64,000 nucleotides of DNA from Actinokineospora baliensis (GTDB lineage: Bacteria > Actinomycetota > Actinomycetes > Mycobacteriales > Pseudonocardiaceae), in assembly GCF_016907695.1 (NCBI RefSeq), contig NZ_JAFBCK010000001.1, forward strand, positions 1,612,001 to 1,676,000, given 5' to 3'. The notes under the pieces were generated by a model. That model searched no databases and was not told where the DNA came from. It saw only the letters and a program-made list of their open reading frames with translations. Positions 42,682 through 50,898 of the stretch are shown piece after piece. The stretch's first letter is position 1, and each line of letters opens with the position of its first letter. Position numbers and translations under genes: made by a program.

Positions 42682-43266
42682 GTGAGCAGGCAGGCGGGGC
42701 AGGTGCTCGCGGGGAACCTGCGCGCGCTGCGCGAGCTGGGCGGGTTCTCCCTCTCGGAGCTGGCCAGGCGGTCCGGGATCGCCAAGGGGACGCTCTCGCA
42801 GTTGGAGTCGGGGACCGGTAATCCGACCATCGAGACAGTGTTCAGTCTGTCGAACGCTCTTGGGGTGCCGGTGTCCAGCCTGCTGACCGCGCCCGCCGAG
42901 GCGGAGGTCGTGCTGGTGCGCGGCGCCGAGGTCGACGTGCTGTCCGGGACGGCTGTCGACCTGCGGATGATGCGCAGGCTGGACCTGACCGACACCGTCA
43001 TCGAGGTCTACGACCAGCGGGTCCGGCCGGGGGAGACCCAGTACTCGGCTGGCCATCCCGGCCGGGAACACGTGCTGGTGAGCGAAGGTGTGCTGCGCGT
43101 GGGTCCGCCGACCGAGCCCTACGAGGTGGGTCCGGGCGACTACGTGTGCTTCTCGGCGGCCGGGCCGCACGTGTACTCGGCGGTCGACGGTCCTGTCGTG
43201 TCCGTGCTGCTGCTCGAGTACCCCTCCAACGGGGATCGTCCCGCGATCGGGGTACATGGGGATTGA
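42682..43266 (+). CDS. XRE-cupin transcriptional regulator (likely of the hydroxyproline operon)
   Basis: A protein of 194 residues. An XRE helix-turn-helix (about 8-65: LAGNLRALRELGGFSLSELARRSGIAKGTLSQLE) is fused to a C-terminal cupin barrel (about 115-190: VRPGETQYSAGHPGREHVLVSEG, VGPGDYVCFSAAGPHVYSA). Such regulators bind a small metabolite in the cupin and control neighbouring catabolic genes. It lies 60 bp upstream of the hydroxyproline operon on the same strand, and a palindrome stands in that gap. The GTG at 42682 follows GAGGAGG. Confidence 0.85.
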   Translation: MSRQAGQVLAGNLRALRELGGFSLSELARRSGIAKGTLSQLESGTGNPTIETVFSLSNALGVPVSSLLTAPAEAEVVLVRGAEVDVLSGTAVDLRMMRRLDLTDTVIEVYDQRVRPGETQYSAGHPGREHVLVSEGVLRVGPPTEPYEVGPGDYVCFSAAGPHVYSAVDGPVVSVLLLEYPSNGDRPAIGVHGD

Positions 43267-43294
43267 CCGCCCCGGCCCGGCTGCTTACGCTCAG

Positions 43295-43316
43295 GGCGTT
43301 CACTTCAATGAACGCC
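43295..43316. promoter_or_regulatory. Candidate operator/promoter of the hydroxyproline operon
   Basis: GGCGTTCA (43295-43302) and TGAACGCC (43309-43316) form a perfect inverted repeat with a 6-base spacer, eleven bases before the first GTG. TACGCT at 43286-43291 could be a -10 box, which would put the start of transcription inside the repeat, consistent with a repressor site. Confidence 0.6.
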
Positions 43317-43326
43317 AGGAGGGCTC

Positions 43327-44442
43327 GTGGACGTGGTCGTCGTCGGTGCGGGGGTGATCGGTGCCGCGTGCGCTGATGCGCTGTCGGCCGCCGGGCTCCG
43401 CGTCACCGTGCTCGACCGGGGTCCGCTCGCGGCGGGCACCAGTGCCGCGGGTGAGGGCAACATCCTCGTCTCGGACAAGGAGGCAGGCCCGGAACTGGAA
43501 CTCGCCCTGGCTTCTCTGCGCCGGTGGCCCGCCCTTGTTGAGGATTTCGACGTCGAGTGGGAGCCGAAGGGCGGCCTGGTGGTCGCCACGGGAGACCCGG
43601 CTCCTCTAGAGCGGTTCGCGGCGGCCCAGCGTGAGGTCGGTGTGGATGCTCGGTGGATCACCCCGGCCGAGGCGCGCGAGATGGAGCCGCACCTTACGAG
43701 CCGCGTGACGGCTGCTGTGCATTACCCGCAAGACGCTCAGGTACAGCCGGTTCTGGCTACGCAGGCTCTGCTCGCGAAGGTCCGGCGCCGCGGCGGCGTC
43801 CTACGTCCCGGGGTCGCTGTCGTGGGTCTAGACGTAAGAGGCGTCCGCACGACCGAGGGCGTTATCGCTTGCGAGCACGTCGTCAACGCATGCGGTCCGT
43901 GGTCGGGAGAGGTCTCTCGGGTTCTCGGCGGGCCTATAGCGATCGCACCGCGCCGCGGGATGGTTCTCGTGACTGCCCCGTTGCCGCCTACTGTGCACCA
44001 CAAGGTCTACGACGCCGACTACGTAGGCGCGGTCGCTAGCGGTGATGCCGACCTGCAGACCTCGACTGTCGTTGAATCCACTGCGGCGGGCACCATCCTC
44101 ATCGGATCGAGCCGCGAACGAGTCGGGTTCGACGAGTCGATCCGCGTCCGCGTGCTGCGCGAGTTGGCGCGCAAGGCGGTCGCGTTGTTTCCAACTCTGG
44201 CCACTGTCCCGGTCATGCGCGCCTACGGCGGGTTCCGGCCCTATGCGCCAGATCACCTGCCGGTCATTGGAGCCGATCCGCGCGTTCCGGGTCTGTGGCA
44301 CGCCACCGGACACGAAGGCGCCGGAATCGGCCTGGCGGCCGCAACTGGGGCCCTACTTGCGGAATTGATCACTGGTGCCGCACCGCACCTGGATCCTGAA
44401 CCGTTCCGAGTGGACCGGCCGGGGGTGCTCCTGTGCGCGTGA
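43327..44442 (+). CDS. FAD-dependent amino acid dehydrogenase subunit (probable cis-4-hydroxy-D-proline dehydrogenase, catalytic)
   Basis: A protein of 371 residues of the DAO/sarcosine-oxidase family. The dinucleotide motif is GAGVIG (7-12), then VLDRGPLAAGTSAAGEGNI, and the C-terminal FAD segment GGFRPYAPDHLPVIGADPRVPGLWHATGHEGAGIGLA. With the next two genes it matches the three-component D-hydroxyproline dehydrogenase known from Pseudomonas. That enzyme oxidises cis-4-hydroxy-D-proline to 1-pyrroline-4-hydroxy-2-carboxylate and passes electrons to a quinone or other acceptor. The GTG at 43327 follows AGGAGGG. Its stop overlaps the next start by ten bases. Bases 43650-44000 use unusual codons. 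Confidence 0.8.
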   Translation: MDVVVVGAGVIGAACADALSAAGLRVTVLDRGPLAAGTSAAGEGNILVSDKEAGPELELALASLRRWPALVEDFDVEWEPKGGLVVATGDPAPLERFAAAQREVGVDARWITPAEAREMEPHLTSRVTAAVHYPQDAQVQPVLATQALLAKVRRRGGVLRPGVAVVGLDVRGVRTTEGVIACEHVVNACGPWSGEVSRVLGGPIAIAPRRGMVLVTAPLPPTVHHKVYDADYVGAVASGDADLQTSTVVESTAAGTILIGSSRERVGFDESIRVRVLRELARKAVALFPTLATVPVMRAYGGFRPYAPDHLPVIGADPRVPGLWHATGHEGAGIGLAAATGALLAELITGAAPHLDPEPFRVDRPGVLLCA

Positions 44443-44675
44443 CCATAGATGGGGTGCCCTGTTCCGCGGCGCCGGGTCAGACCGTGGCGGCTGCACTGCT
44501 CGCCGACGGCCGCACTTCGTGGCGCACCACCCGAGGCGCGGGGAAGCCAAGAGGTGTTTTCTGCGGCATAGGGGTGTGTTTCGACTGCCTTGTGACGGTC
44601 AACGGGATCCCTGATGTGCGTGCCTGTCAGCGGCTCTTGGCCGAAGGTGACGACGTTCGCACGGAGGAGCCGTGA
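44433..44675 (+). CDS. [2Fe-2S] ferredoxin-like subunit of D-hydroxyproline dehydrogenase
   Basis: A protein of 80 residues with a plant-ferredoxin-like cluster site: C44, C49, C52 and C65 (C-x4-C-x2-C-x12-C), within FCGIGVCFDC. Small subunits like this (HcnA-like) occur only beside HcnB/HcnC-type flavoproteins in amine or imino-acid dehydrogenases. It is coupled on both sides by overlapping stop/start codons, so the three subunits should be made in equal amounts. Confidence 0.85.
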   Translation: MRVTIDGVPCSAAPGQTVAAALLADGRTSWRTTRGAGKPRGVFCGIGVCFDCLVTVNGIPDVRACQRLLAEGDDVRTEEP

Positions 44676-45952
44676 GAGTCGTAGTCATCGGAGGTGGGCC
44701 TGCTGGGCTTGCAGCGGCCAAGGCGTCGGCTCGCGCTGGGGCGGAGACCGTGCTGGTCGACAGCGAGCCGACATTGGGTGGCCAGTTCTATAGGGGCAGT
44801 ACTCAACGCATTGATCCTCAAGTCCGGTACCTCGCGAACAGCACGGTCTGGGCCGTTCAGGGCCTACGGCTGCACATCCGCACGGGCCAGGCTGACAGCC
44901 CCACCCGCACGGGCGAGACCATCGAGGCAGACGCGGTAGTACTCGCCACTGGCGCACACGACCGTGTGGTGCCGTTCCCGGGGTGGGATCTGCCCGGCGT
45001 CTACACCGCAGGGGCTGCGCAAGCGCTTGCCAAGGGGCAAGGCGTCTCTATAGGCCAGCGGGTTCTTGTTTCTGGAACAGGCCCCTTCCTACTCCCGGTC
45101 GCCGAGTCACTGGTGCACGTAGGCGCGACGGTGCTGGGGATCTGCGACGCCAACACCGGCTTGGGGTGGCTCAACCACCCCCGCGCGGCGAGCCCTGCAA
45201 AGGTCGCCGAGCTCTTGGGCTACGCGCGTCGCCTACGAACCCCGTGGCGCCCCAGGACTGCGGTGGTGGCCGCGCACGGCGACGACAAGGTCAACGCTGT
45301 CACCGTGGCCAAGCTGAACCCTGATTGGACCATCCGCGGCCAGCGCCGCGTCGCGGTCGATGCTGTTTGCGTAGGCCACGGTTTCACCCCGCGCCTGGAG
45401 CTGGCCGTGTCCGCCGGGTGCGAGGTGGTGGACGGCTTCGTCGCTGTCGACCACACCGGCGCGACATCGGTACCCGGCTGGTACGCGGCAGGTGAAGTCA
45501 CCGGTATCGGCGGGGCAGACCTGGCAGCCGCCGAGGGAGAGGTTGCTGGAACCGCGGCAGCTGGCGGGCCTTGTCCCACCAAAGCCCTGGCCAAGGTCCG
45601 CAGCGGAAGGCGGTTCGCCACGGCACTAGCAGCTGCCCACCCCATTCGACCTGGTTGGCAAACCTGGCTCGAAGACGACACGTTGATCTGCCGCTGCGAA
45701 GAAGTCACCTATAGGGCGCTTCGTGAGGCGATCGCTCTAGGTGCCACCGGTACGCGCACCTTCAAACTGACCAGCCGCGTCGGCCTAGGCCTGTGCCAAG
45801 GCCGGATGTGCGGCCGTTCCGCGGTCGACCTGGCCACCACCCTCGCCGCCGAGCGGCGCACCTTCTTCACCCCCGCCGACCTGCAGCGCCGTCCCATCGC
45901 CACGCCGCTGCGGTTGGCCGAACTCGCATCCCTGCCAGAGGAGGACCTGTGA
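44672..45952 (+). CDS. NAD(P)/FAD-dependent oxidoreductase subunit of D-hydroxyproline dehydrogenase
   Basis: A protein of 426 residues, HcnB-like. FAD motif VIGGGPAG (5-12), GGQFYRG, then a second Rossmann motif region VLVSGTGPFLLPVAESL. The C-terminus carries a BFD-like [2Fe-2S] site with ICRCEEV and LCQGRMCG. It probably accepts electrons from the DAO-like subunit. Several Tyr-Arg pairs here are encoded TAT AGG (44788, 45709), unusual for the genome. The GTG at 44672 overlaps the previous stop. Confidence 0.8.
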   Translation: MRVVVIGGGPAGLAAAKASARAGAETVLVDSEPTLGGQFYRGSTQRIDPQVRYLANSTVWAVQGLRLHIRTGQADSPTRTGETIEADAVVLATGAHDRVVPFPGWDLPGVYTAGAAQALAKGQGVSIGQRVLVSGTGPFLLPVAESLVHVGATVLGICDANTGLGWLNHPRAASPAKVAELLGYARRLRTPWRPRTAVVAAHGDDKVNAVTVAKLNPDWTIRGQRRVAVDAVCVGHGFTPRLELAVSAGCEVVDGFVAVDHTGATSVPGWYAAGEVTGIGGADLAAAEGEVAGTAAAGGPCPTKALAKVRSGRRFATALAAAHPIRPGWQTWLEDDTLICRCEEVTYRALREAIALGATGTRTFKLTSRVGLGLCQGRMCGRSAVDLATTLAAERRTFFTPADLQRRPIATPLRLAELASLPEEDL

Positions 45953-46857
45953 CCGAGCGACTTGACGGCGTCATCGTCGCCACCGCCCTGCCCTACACCC
46001 CGGACGCCACCGCGCCCGCGGGACTGCGCCCGGACCTGGACCGCTACGCCGAGCACTGCCGGTGGCTGGTGGACAGCGGCTGCCGCGGTGTTGGCCCCAA
46101 CGGCTCGCTGGGGGAGTACTCCTCGCTGACCGACGATGAGCGCCGCCAGGTCGCCCGCACCGCGGTAGAGGCCGTGGGCAACGACGGGATCGTCGTCGTC
46201 GGCGTCCACGGCGTAGGCGCCCACCAGGCTCGGCACTGGGCCGAACTGGCAGCGGACGACGGTGCGGACGGCGTCTTGTGCCTGCCGCCGACGATGTACC
46301 GGGCCAACCCCCGCGAGGTCGTCGAACACTTCACCGCTGTGGCGTCCGTAGGCCTGCCGGTGATGGTCTACAACAACCCGATCGACACCAAGGTCGACCT
46401 CACGCCCGCTCTTATGGCCGAGATCGCCCAGATCGACAACGTCGTGGCGGTCAAGGAGTTCTCCGGTGACGTGCGCCGGGTCCTGGAGATCCGGGAAGCC
46501 GCTCCGAACCTGGCTGTGGTCGCCGGAGCCGATGACGTCGTCCTGGAGTCGCTGCTGATGGGCGCCACCGGCTGGTTCGCAGGGTTCCCCAACGTCTTCC
46601 CCGCCGAGTCCGTGCGCCTCTATGAGCTGGCGCTCGAAGGCAGGGTCGCCGAGGCGCGGGCGCTCTACGAGCCCATGGTCGCGGCTTTCCGGTGGGACTC
46701 GCGGACAGAGTTCGTGCAGGCCATTAAGCACGGCATGGACATGGTGGGCCGATTTGGTGGGCCTTGTCGCCCGCCGCGCGGGCCATTGGCGCCCGAGCAG
46801 CTCGCGTTGCTCGAGGCGGACATGCGCCGCGCTGTCGACGCAGTGCAGGCAGCCTGA
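45949..46857 (+). CDS. DapA-family lyase/hydrolase, probable 1-pyrroline-4-hydroxy-2-carboxylate deaminase
   Basis: A protein of 302 residues of the dihydrodipicolinate synthase superfamily. The Schiff-base lysine is K169 in VVAVKEFSGD and the general base Y141 in VMVYNNP. The GPNGSLGEYSSLT loop fits the substrate-binding region. In this operon the expected reaction is conversion of 1-pyrroline-4-hydroxy-2-carboxylate to 2-oxoglutarate semialdehyde and ammonia. Real DapA genes sit with lysine genes, not here. The GTG overlaps the upstream stop. Confidence 0.8.
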   Translation: MTERLDGVIVATALPYTPDATAPAGLRPDLDRYAEHCRWLVDSGCRGVGPNGSLGEYSSLTDDERRQVARTAVEAVGNDGIVVVGVHGVGAHQARHWAELAADDGADGVLCLPPTMYRANPREVVEHFTAVASVGLPVMVYNNPIDTKVDLTPALMAEIAQIDNVVAVKEFSGDVRRVLEIREAAPNLAVVAGADDVVLESLLMGATGWFAGFPNVFPAESVRLYELALEGRVAEARALYEPMVAAFRWDSRTEFVQAIKHGMDMVGRFGGPCRPPRGPLAPEQLALLEADMRRAVDAVQAA

Positions 46858-46858
46858 C

Positions 46859-47857
46859 ATGCGTTCCGTCCGATGCCTACACGCCGTCGACTCCCACACC
46901 GAGGGCATGCCAACCCGCGTGATCACCGGTGGGGTGGGCGTCATCCCCGGCGCGACGATGGCCGAGCGCCGCGAGTACTTCATGGCCAACCTCGACCACC
47001 TGCGGGAGTTCCTGGTCAACGAACCGCGCGGCCACTCGGCCATGAGCGGGGCGATCCTCCAGCCGCCTACGCGGCCCGATGCTGACTGGGGTGTCGTCTA
47101 CATAGAGGTGTCCGGGTGCCTACCTATGTGCGGGCACGGCACCATCGGTGTGGCGACCGTCCTGGTGGAAACGGGGATGGTTGAGGTCACCGAGCCGGAA
47201 ACTCTTATCCGGCTTGACACCCCTGCCGGGCTCGTCGAAGCCAGGGTAGCGGTGCGGGATGGCCGCGCGGAGTCGGTGACCATCGAGAACGTCCCGTCGT
47301 TCTCGCTGGAGTTGGACGCGACGGTAGACGTGCCGGGTATCGGGCAGGTCCGCTACGACATGGCCTACGGCGGCAACTTCTACGCGATCCTGCCCATCGC
47401 GGACCTGGGCATCCCGTTCGACCGCGCGGAGAAGGACCGGATGCTCGCCGCCGGACTGTCCATCATGGACGCCATCAACGAGTCCAACCGGCCCGTGCAC
47501 CCGGGCAACCCCGCCATCACGGGGTGCAAACACGTGCAGTTGGTGTCGCCGCGCGCCAATGGCGGTTCGCGCAACGCCATGGTGATCCACCCGGGCTGGT
47601 TCGACCGGTCCCCTTGCGGTACCGGCACTTCAGCCCGGTTGGCGCAGCTACACGCGCGCGGGGAACTCGAAATCGGCCAAGACCACATCAACGAGTCGCT
47701 TCTGGGAACCCACTTCGTGGGCCGGTTGGTGCGGGCGACCGAGGTGGGCGACCTGTCGGCGGTCGTGCCCACAGTCACCGGGCGAGCCTGGATCACCGGC
47801 ACGGCCCAGTACCTGCTCGACCCAACCGACCCGTTCCCAAGGGGGTTCGTCCTGTGA
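46859..47857 (+). CDS. 4-hydroxyproline 2-epimerase (proline racemase family)
   Basis: A protein of 332 residues. Both catalytic cysteines of the racemase fold are present: C91 in MCGHGTIG and C253 in SPCGTGTSA. Two cysteines distinguish epimerases and racemases from the Thr-containing dehydratases of the family. The enzyme interconverts trans-4-hydroxy-L-proline and cis-4-hydroxy-D-proline, the first step of the pathway encoded around it. The ATG at 46859 follows the previous stop by one base. Confidence 0.9.
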   Translation: MRSVRCLHAVDSHTEGMPTRVITGGVGVIPGATMAERREYFMANLDHLREFLVNEPRGHSAMSGAILQPPTRPDADWGVVYIEVSGCLPMCGHGTIGVATVLVETGMVEVTEPETLIRLDTPAGLVEARVAVRDGRAESVTIENVPSFSLELDATVDVPGIGQVRYDMAYGGNFYAILPIADLGIPFDRAEKDRMLAAGLSIMDAINESNRPVHPGNPAITGCKHVQLVSPRANGGSRNAMVIHPGWFDRSPCGTGTSARLAQLHARGELEIGQDHINESLLGTHFVGRLVRATEVGDLSAVVPTVTGRAWITGTAQYLLDPTDPFPRGFVL

Positions 47858-49140
47858 GGATCGTGTCCACCTCGCCCCAGGCTCCTGACGACGTCGTCAT
47901 CGACGTGCCGGAGGGCGATGCCGTTGGCGCAGTGACGCGAGCTCGGGCCGCGCAACGAGAGTGGGCCACTACGGGGCCGGCGGTTCGCGCGGCCGCGCTC
48001 GACGCTATGGCCGACGCGGTGGCCGGGTCCGACCTCGCCGCGTTGATCGTGCGGGAAGTCGGCAAGCCCATCACCGAGGCCAAAGGCGAAGTCGCTCGTG
48101 CCGTCGCGATCCTCCGCTACTACGCGCAACAGGCATTCGACCCGATCGGGGAGACCTACCCGGGCGGGTTGGCGTTCACCGTGCGCAGGCCACGCGGCGT
48201 CGCTGGGCTGATCACGCCGTGGAACTTCCCGCTGGCGATCCCGGTGTGGAAGGCCGCACCGGCCCTGGCCTTCGGCAACGCCGCCGTGATCAAGCCGTCC
48301 CCCGACGCGACCGCGTGCGCGCTGCGGCTCGCCGAACTCGTCGAAGGGCACTTGCCCGAAGGCCTGTTCGCCGTCGTCCCGGGCGGTCCGGACGCGGGGG
48401 CCGCCCTGGTCGACTCGGCCGACGTCGTCTCGTTCACCGGATCGGGGGCAGTCGGCCGCCAGGTCGCCGTCGAGGCCGCCGCCAGGGGTATCCCCGCCCA
48501 GTGCGAGATGGGCGGGTTGTCAGCCTCGATCGTGCTGCCCGACGCCGACCTCGAGCGGGCAGCCGCCGACATCGCCTACGCCGCCATGGGGTTCGCGGGC
48601 CAGAAGTGCACCGCCACCAAACGGGTGATCGCTGTGGGCTTCGGGGTCCGCGACGCGCTCATGTCCGCTGTGACCGCATTGCGCATCGGCGACCCGAACG
48701 ACCCGACCACCGCCGTCGGGCCGGTGATCAACGCCGCCGCCAGGGACCGGGTGCTCGCCGCGGGCGGCAGCCGGGCCGACGGCGACGGCTGGTTCGTCCG
48801 GCCGACCCTCGTCGGACCCGGCACTCGGCTCGACCGCGAGGAGGTGTTCGGGCCGATCGCCACCATCACCGAGGTCGCCGACGTCGACGCCGCGATCACC
48901 CTCGCCAACGCCACCGACTACGGCCTCGTCACCGCGCTCTACACCGCCGACCTGGAGGCCGCGCTGACCTACGTGCAGCGGTGCGAATCCGGGCAGGTGA
49001 AGGTCAACATGCCCACCGCGGGCGTCGACTTCCACCTGCCGTTCGGCGGTGAGCGCGGCTCCGGGTACGGCGGCAAGGAGCAGGGGAAAGCCGCGGCTGG
49101 CTTCTATACCCTCAGCCGCACCGTCCAGGTGTCCCAGTAG
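47854..49140 (+). CDS. Aldehyde dehydrogenase, probable 2-oxoglutarate semialdehyde dehydrogenase
   Basis: A protein of 428 residues, somewhat shorter than the common 480-500. The catalytic cysteine is C252 in FAGQKCTATKR, the general base E218 in CEMGG, and the cofactor region TPWNFPLAIPVWKAAPAL is intact. The last step of hydroxyproline degradation oxidises 2-oxoglutarate semialdehyde to 2-oxoglutarate. GTG start coupled to the epimerase stop. Confidence 0.85.
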   Translation: MRIVSTSPQAPDDVVIDVPEGDAVGAVTRARAAQREWATTGPAVRAAALDAMADAVAGSDLAALIVREVGKPITEAKGEVARAVAILRYYAQQAFDPIGETYPGGLAFTVRRPRGVAGLITPWNFPLAIPVWKAAPALAFGNAAVIKPSPDATACALRLAELVEGHLPEGLFAVVPGGPDAGAALVDSADVVSFTGSGAVGRQVAVEAAARGIPAQCEMGGLSASIVLPDADLERAAADIAYAAMGFAGQKCTATKRVIAVGFGVRDALMSAVTALRIGDPNDPTTAVGPVINAAARDRVLAAGGSRADGDGWFVRPTLVGPGTRLDREEVFGPIATITEVADVDAAITLANATDYGLVTALYTADLEAALTYVQRCESGQVKVNMPTAGVDFHLPFGGERGSGYGGKEQGKAAAGFYTLSRTVQVSQ

Positions 49141-49141
49141 T

Positions 49142-49175
49142 TGAACGTCCCGACCAGGTGAACGTCCCGACCAGG
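49142..49175. repeat. 17-bp exact direct repeat, two copies
   Basis: TGAACGTCCCGACCAGG occurs twice head to tail (49142-49158 and 49159-49175) in the 51-bp gap between the aldehyde dehydrogenase and the aminopeptidase, followed by TGAA. It may be a duplication or a tandem binding site. Confidence 0.85.
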
Positions 49176-49191
49176 TGAAAGAGGTGTCCAG

Positions 49192-50607
49192 ATGAGCGAC
49201 CGCCCTGCCCGACGAGACCCGTCGAGGTTGGTGGAAGCCGAGGGTTTCCGCGATTTCGTCCGCGACGACTGGGGCCCGGCCGACCGCAGGGTGCACCTGG
49301 TCGATGGCGCGGCTGAGGCCGCGGCCGCGCACCGCGCCCGGCTCTCCGCCGCGTTCCCCGGCAAGCGCATCGCCATTGCCGCGGGCATCGCCCCGACGAG
49401 GTCCAACGACACGGACTACCAGCTGCGGGTGGACAGCGACTTCGGCTGGCTCACCAACTGCAGCGCCGAGGGCGCCGTCCTGGTCATGAACCCGGTCGGC
49501 GGCGGCCACGACGCCGTCCTGCACCTGCGTGAGCCCGCGGGTCCGAGTGAGCCGGACTTCTTCGCCAGCGCCCGCGACGGGGAGCTGTGGATCGGTGCCG
49601 TGCCCGGCCTCGCGGAGTGGTCGGAGGCGCTGCAGATCGAGTGCAGGCCGCTGGAGGATCTGCCCCGCTCGCTGCGCGGCCAGCTGCCGGAGGTCCTCGC
49701 CGCGAAGGGCGTCGACCCACTGCTCGACGCCCTGGTCGGGGCGCACAGCCCGGAGCTGCGCACCACCCTCGCCGAGCTCAAGCGGATCAAGGACGACTGG
49801 GAGATCGGGCAGCTGCGGGCGGCCGTTGACGCCACCGTCCTCGGCTTCGCCGACGTGGCTCGTGAGCTGGACACGGCCGTGCGCGGTGGTGGTGAGCGGT
49901 GGCTGCAGGGCACCTTCGACCGGCGCGCCCGCGCTCTCGGCAACGGCCCCGGGTACACCTCTATCGTCGCCGCGGGCCCGCACGCCCCGGTCCTGCACTG
50001 GACCAGGTGCGACGGCCCTGTGGCCGAAGACGGCCTGCTGTTGCTGGACGCCGGTGTCGAAGTCAGCACCCTCTATACGGCCGACGTCACTAGGACCTTC
50101 CCGGTCGCAGGTGAGTTCACCGACGCCGAGCGCCGTGTGTACGACCTCGTCCTTAAGGCGCACCTGGCGGGTATCGCTGAAGTCAAGCCGGGGCGCGACT
50201 ACCGCGCCTTCCACGAGGCGGCCATGGCTGTCCTCGCCGAGGGCCTGCACGACTGGGGCATGCTGCCCGGGTCGGTGGAGAAGTCGCTCGACCGCAACGG
50301 GCAGCACCACCGCCGCTACATCGTGTGCGGCATCGGCCACTTCCTCGGCATGGACGTGCACGACTGCGCCCGCGCGAGCGCCGCGTCCTACCACGAAGGC
50401 GTCCTCGAACCGGGCATGGCGCTGACCGTCGAACCCGGCCTCTACTTCCACCCCAACGACCTGACCGTGCCGCCGGAGCTGCGCGGCGTCGGGGTGCGCA
50501 TCGAGGACGACCTGGTGGTCACCGCCACCGGCGCCGACGTCATCTCCGACGCGTTGCCCATCACAGCCGACGGGATCACCGAGTGGGTGCGCGACCGCCG
50601 GGGGTAG
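49192..50607 (+). CDS. Xaa-Pro aminopeptidase (M24B family)
   Basis: A protein of 471 residues. The N-terminal creatinase-like domain covers about 30-190 and the pita-bread domain about 190-465. Metal ligands are visible as D in LLLDAGVEVS, D in TADVTRTFPV, H in GIGHFLGMDVHD, and E in VEPGLY and RIEDDLVV. Such enzymes cut the bond before proline, and often hydroxyproline, at peptide N-termini. Its place at the end of the hydroxyproline operon suggests it feeds imino acids from collagen-like peptides (inference). The ATG at 49192 follows AAAGAGG. Confidence 0.9.
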   Translation: MSDRPARRDPSRLVEAEGFRDFVRDDWGPADRRVHLVDGAAEAAAAHRARLSAAFPGKRIAIAAGIAPTRSNDTDYQLRVDSDFGWLTNCSAEGAVLVMNPVGGGHDAVLHLREPAGPSEPDFFASARDGELWIGAVPGLAEWSEALQIECRPLEDLPRSLRGQLPEVLAAKGVDPLLDALVGAHSPELRTTLAELKRIKDDWEIGQLRAAVDATVLGFADVARELDTAVRGGGERWLQGTFDRRARALGNGPGYTSIVAAGPHAPVLHWTRCDGPVAEDGLLLLDAGVEVSTLYTADVTRTFPVAGEFTDAERRVYDLVLKAHLAGIAEVKPGRDYRAFHEAAMAVLAEGLHDWGMLPGSVEKSLDRNGQHHRRYIVCGIGHFLGMDVHDCARASAASYHEGVLEPGMALTVEPGLYFHPNDLTVPPELRGVGVRIEDDLVVTATGADVISDALPITADGITEWVRDRRG

Positions 50608-50649
50608 CCTCGGGTCCGCTGTAGACAGGGGACTTGAAGGAGGGACGTC

Positions 50650-50787
50650 GTGACTGACCACGACGAACGGCAAGAGGGGACCGGCAAGCACGCGGCGCCG
50701 GAGGGGGCCGAGCGGCACCCGTTGATCGACCTGTCGCGCGACCCGAACCCGGGCAAGCCCGACCACGCGGCGCCCGAGGAGGACTGA
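50650..50787 (+). CDS. Small hydrophilic hypothetical protein
   Basis: A protein of 45 residues starting at GTG 50650, six bases after AAGGAGGG. It is rich in Asp, Glu, His, Pro and Lys (VTDHDERQEGTGKH, HPLIDLSRDPNPGKP) and looks disordered. The good ribosome binding site and clean codon use support translation. Unknown function. Confidence 0.55.
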   Translation: MTDHDERQEGTGKHAAPEGAERHPLIDLSRDPNPGKPDHAAPEED

Positions 50788-50859
50788 CCGCTGGGCCAGG
50801 TGCGGGCAAGTCGCCCGCGCCTGGCCATGTGCCCGCTGAGCTCGTCGGGCGGTTCGCGT

Positions 50860-50875
50860 TCGAACATGTGTTTGA
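50860..50875. promoter_or_regulatory. Candidate SOS box (LexA site)
   Basis: TCGAACATGTGTTTGA matches the actinobacterial LexA consensus TCGAAC-N4-GTTCGA at 11 of 12 defined positions. It lies 24-39 bp upstream of the DUF2786 start. It would place that gene under DNA-damage control. Confidence 0.65.
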
Positions 50876-50898
50876 ACAACCGGCGCCGAGCGGGCAAG

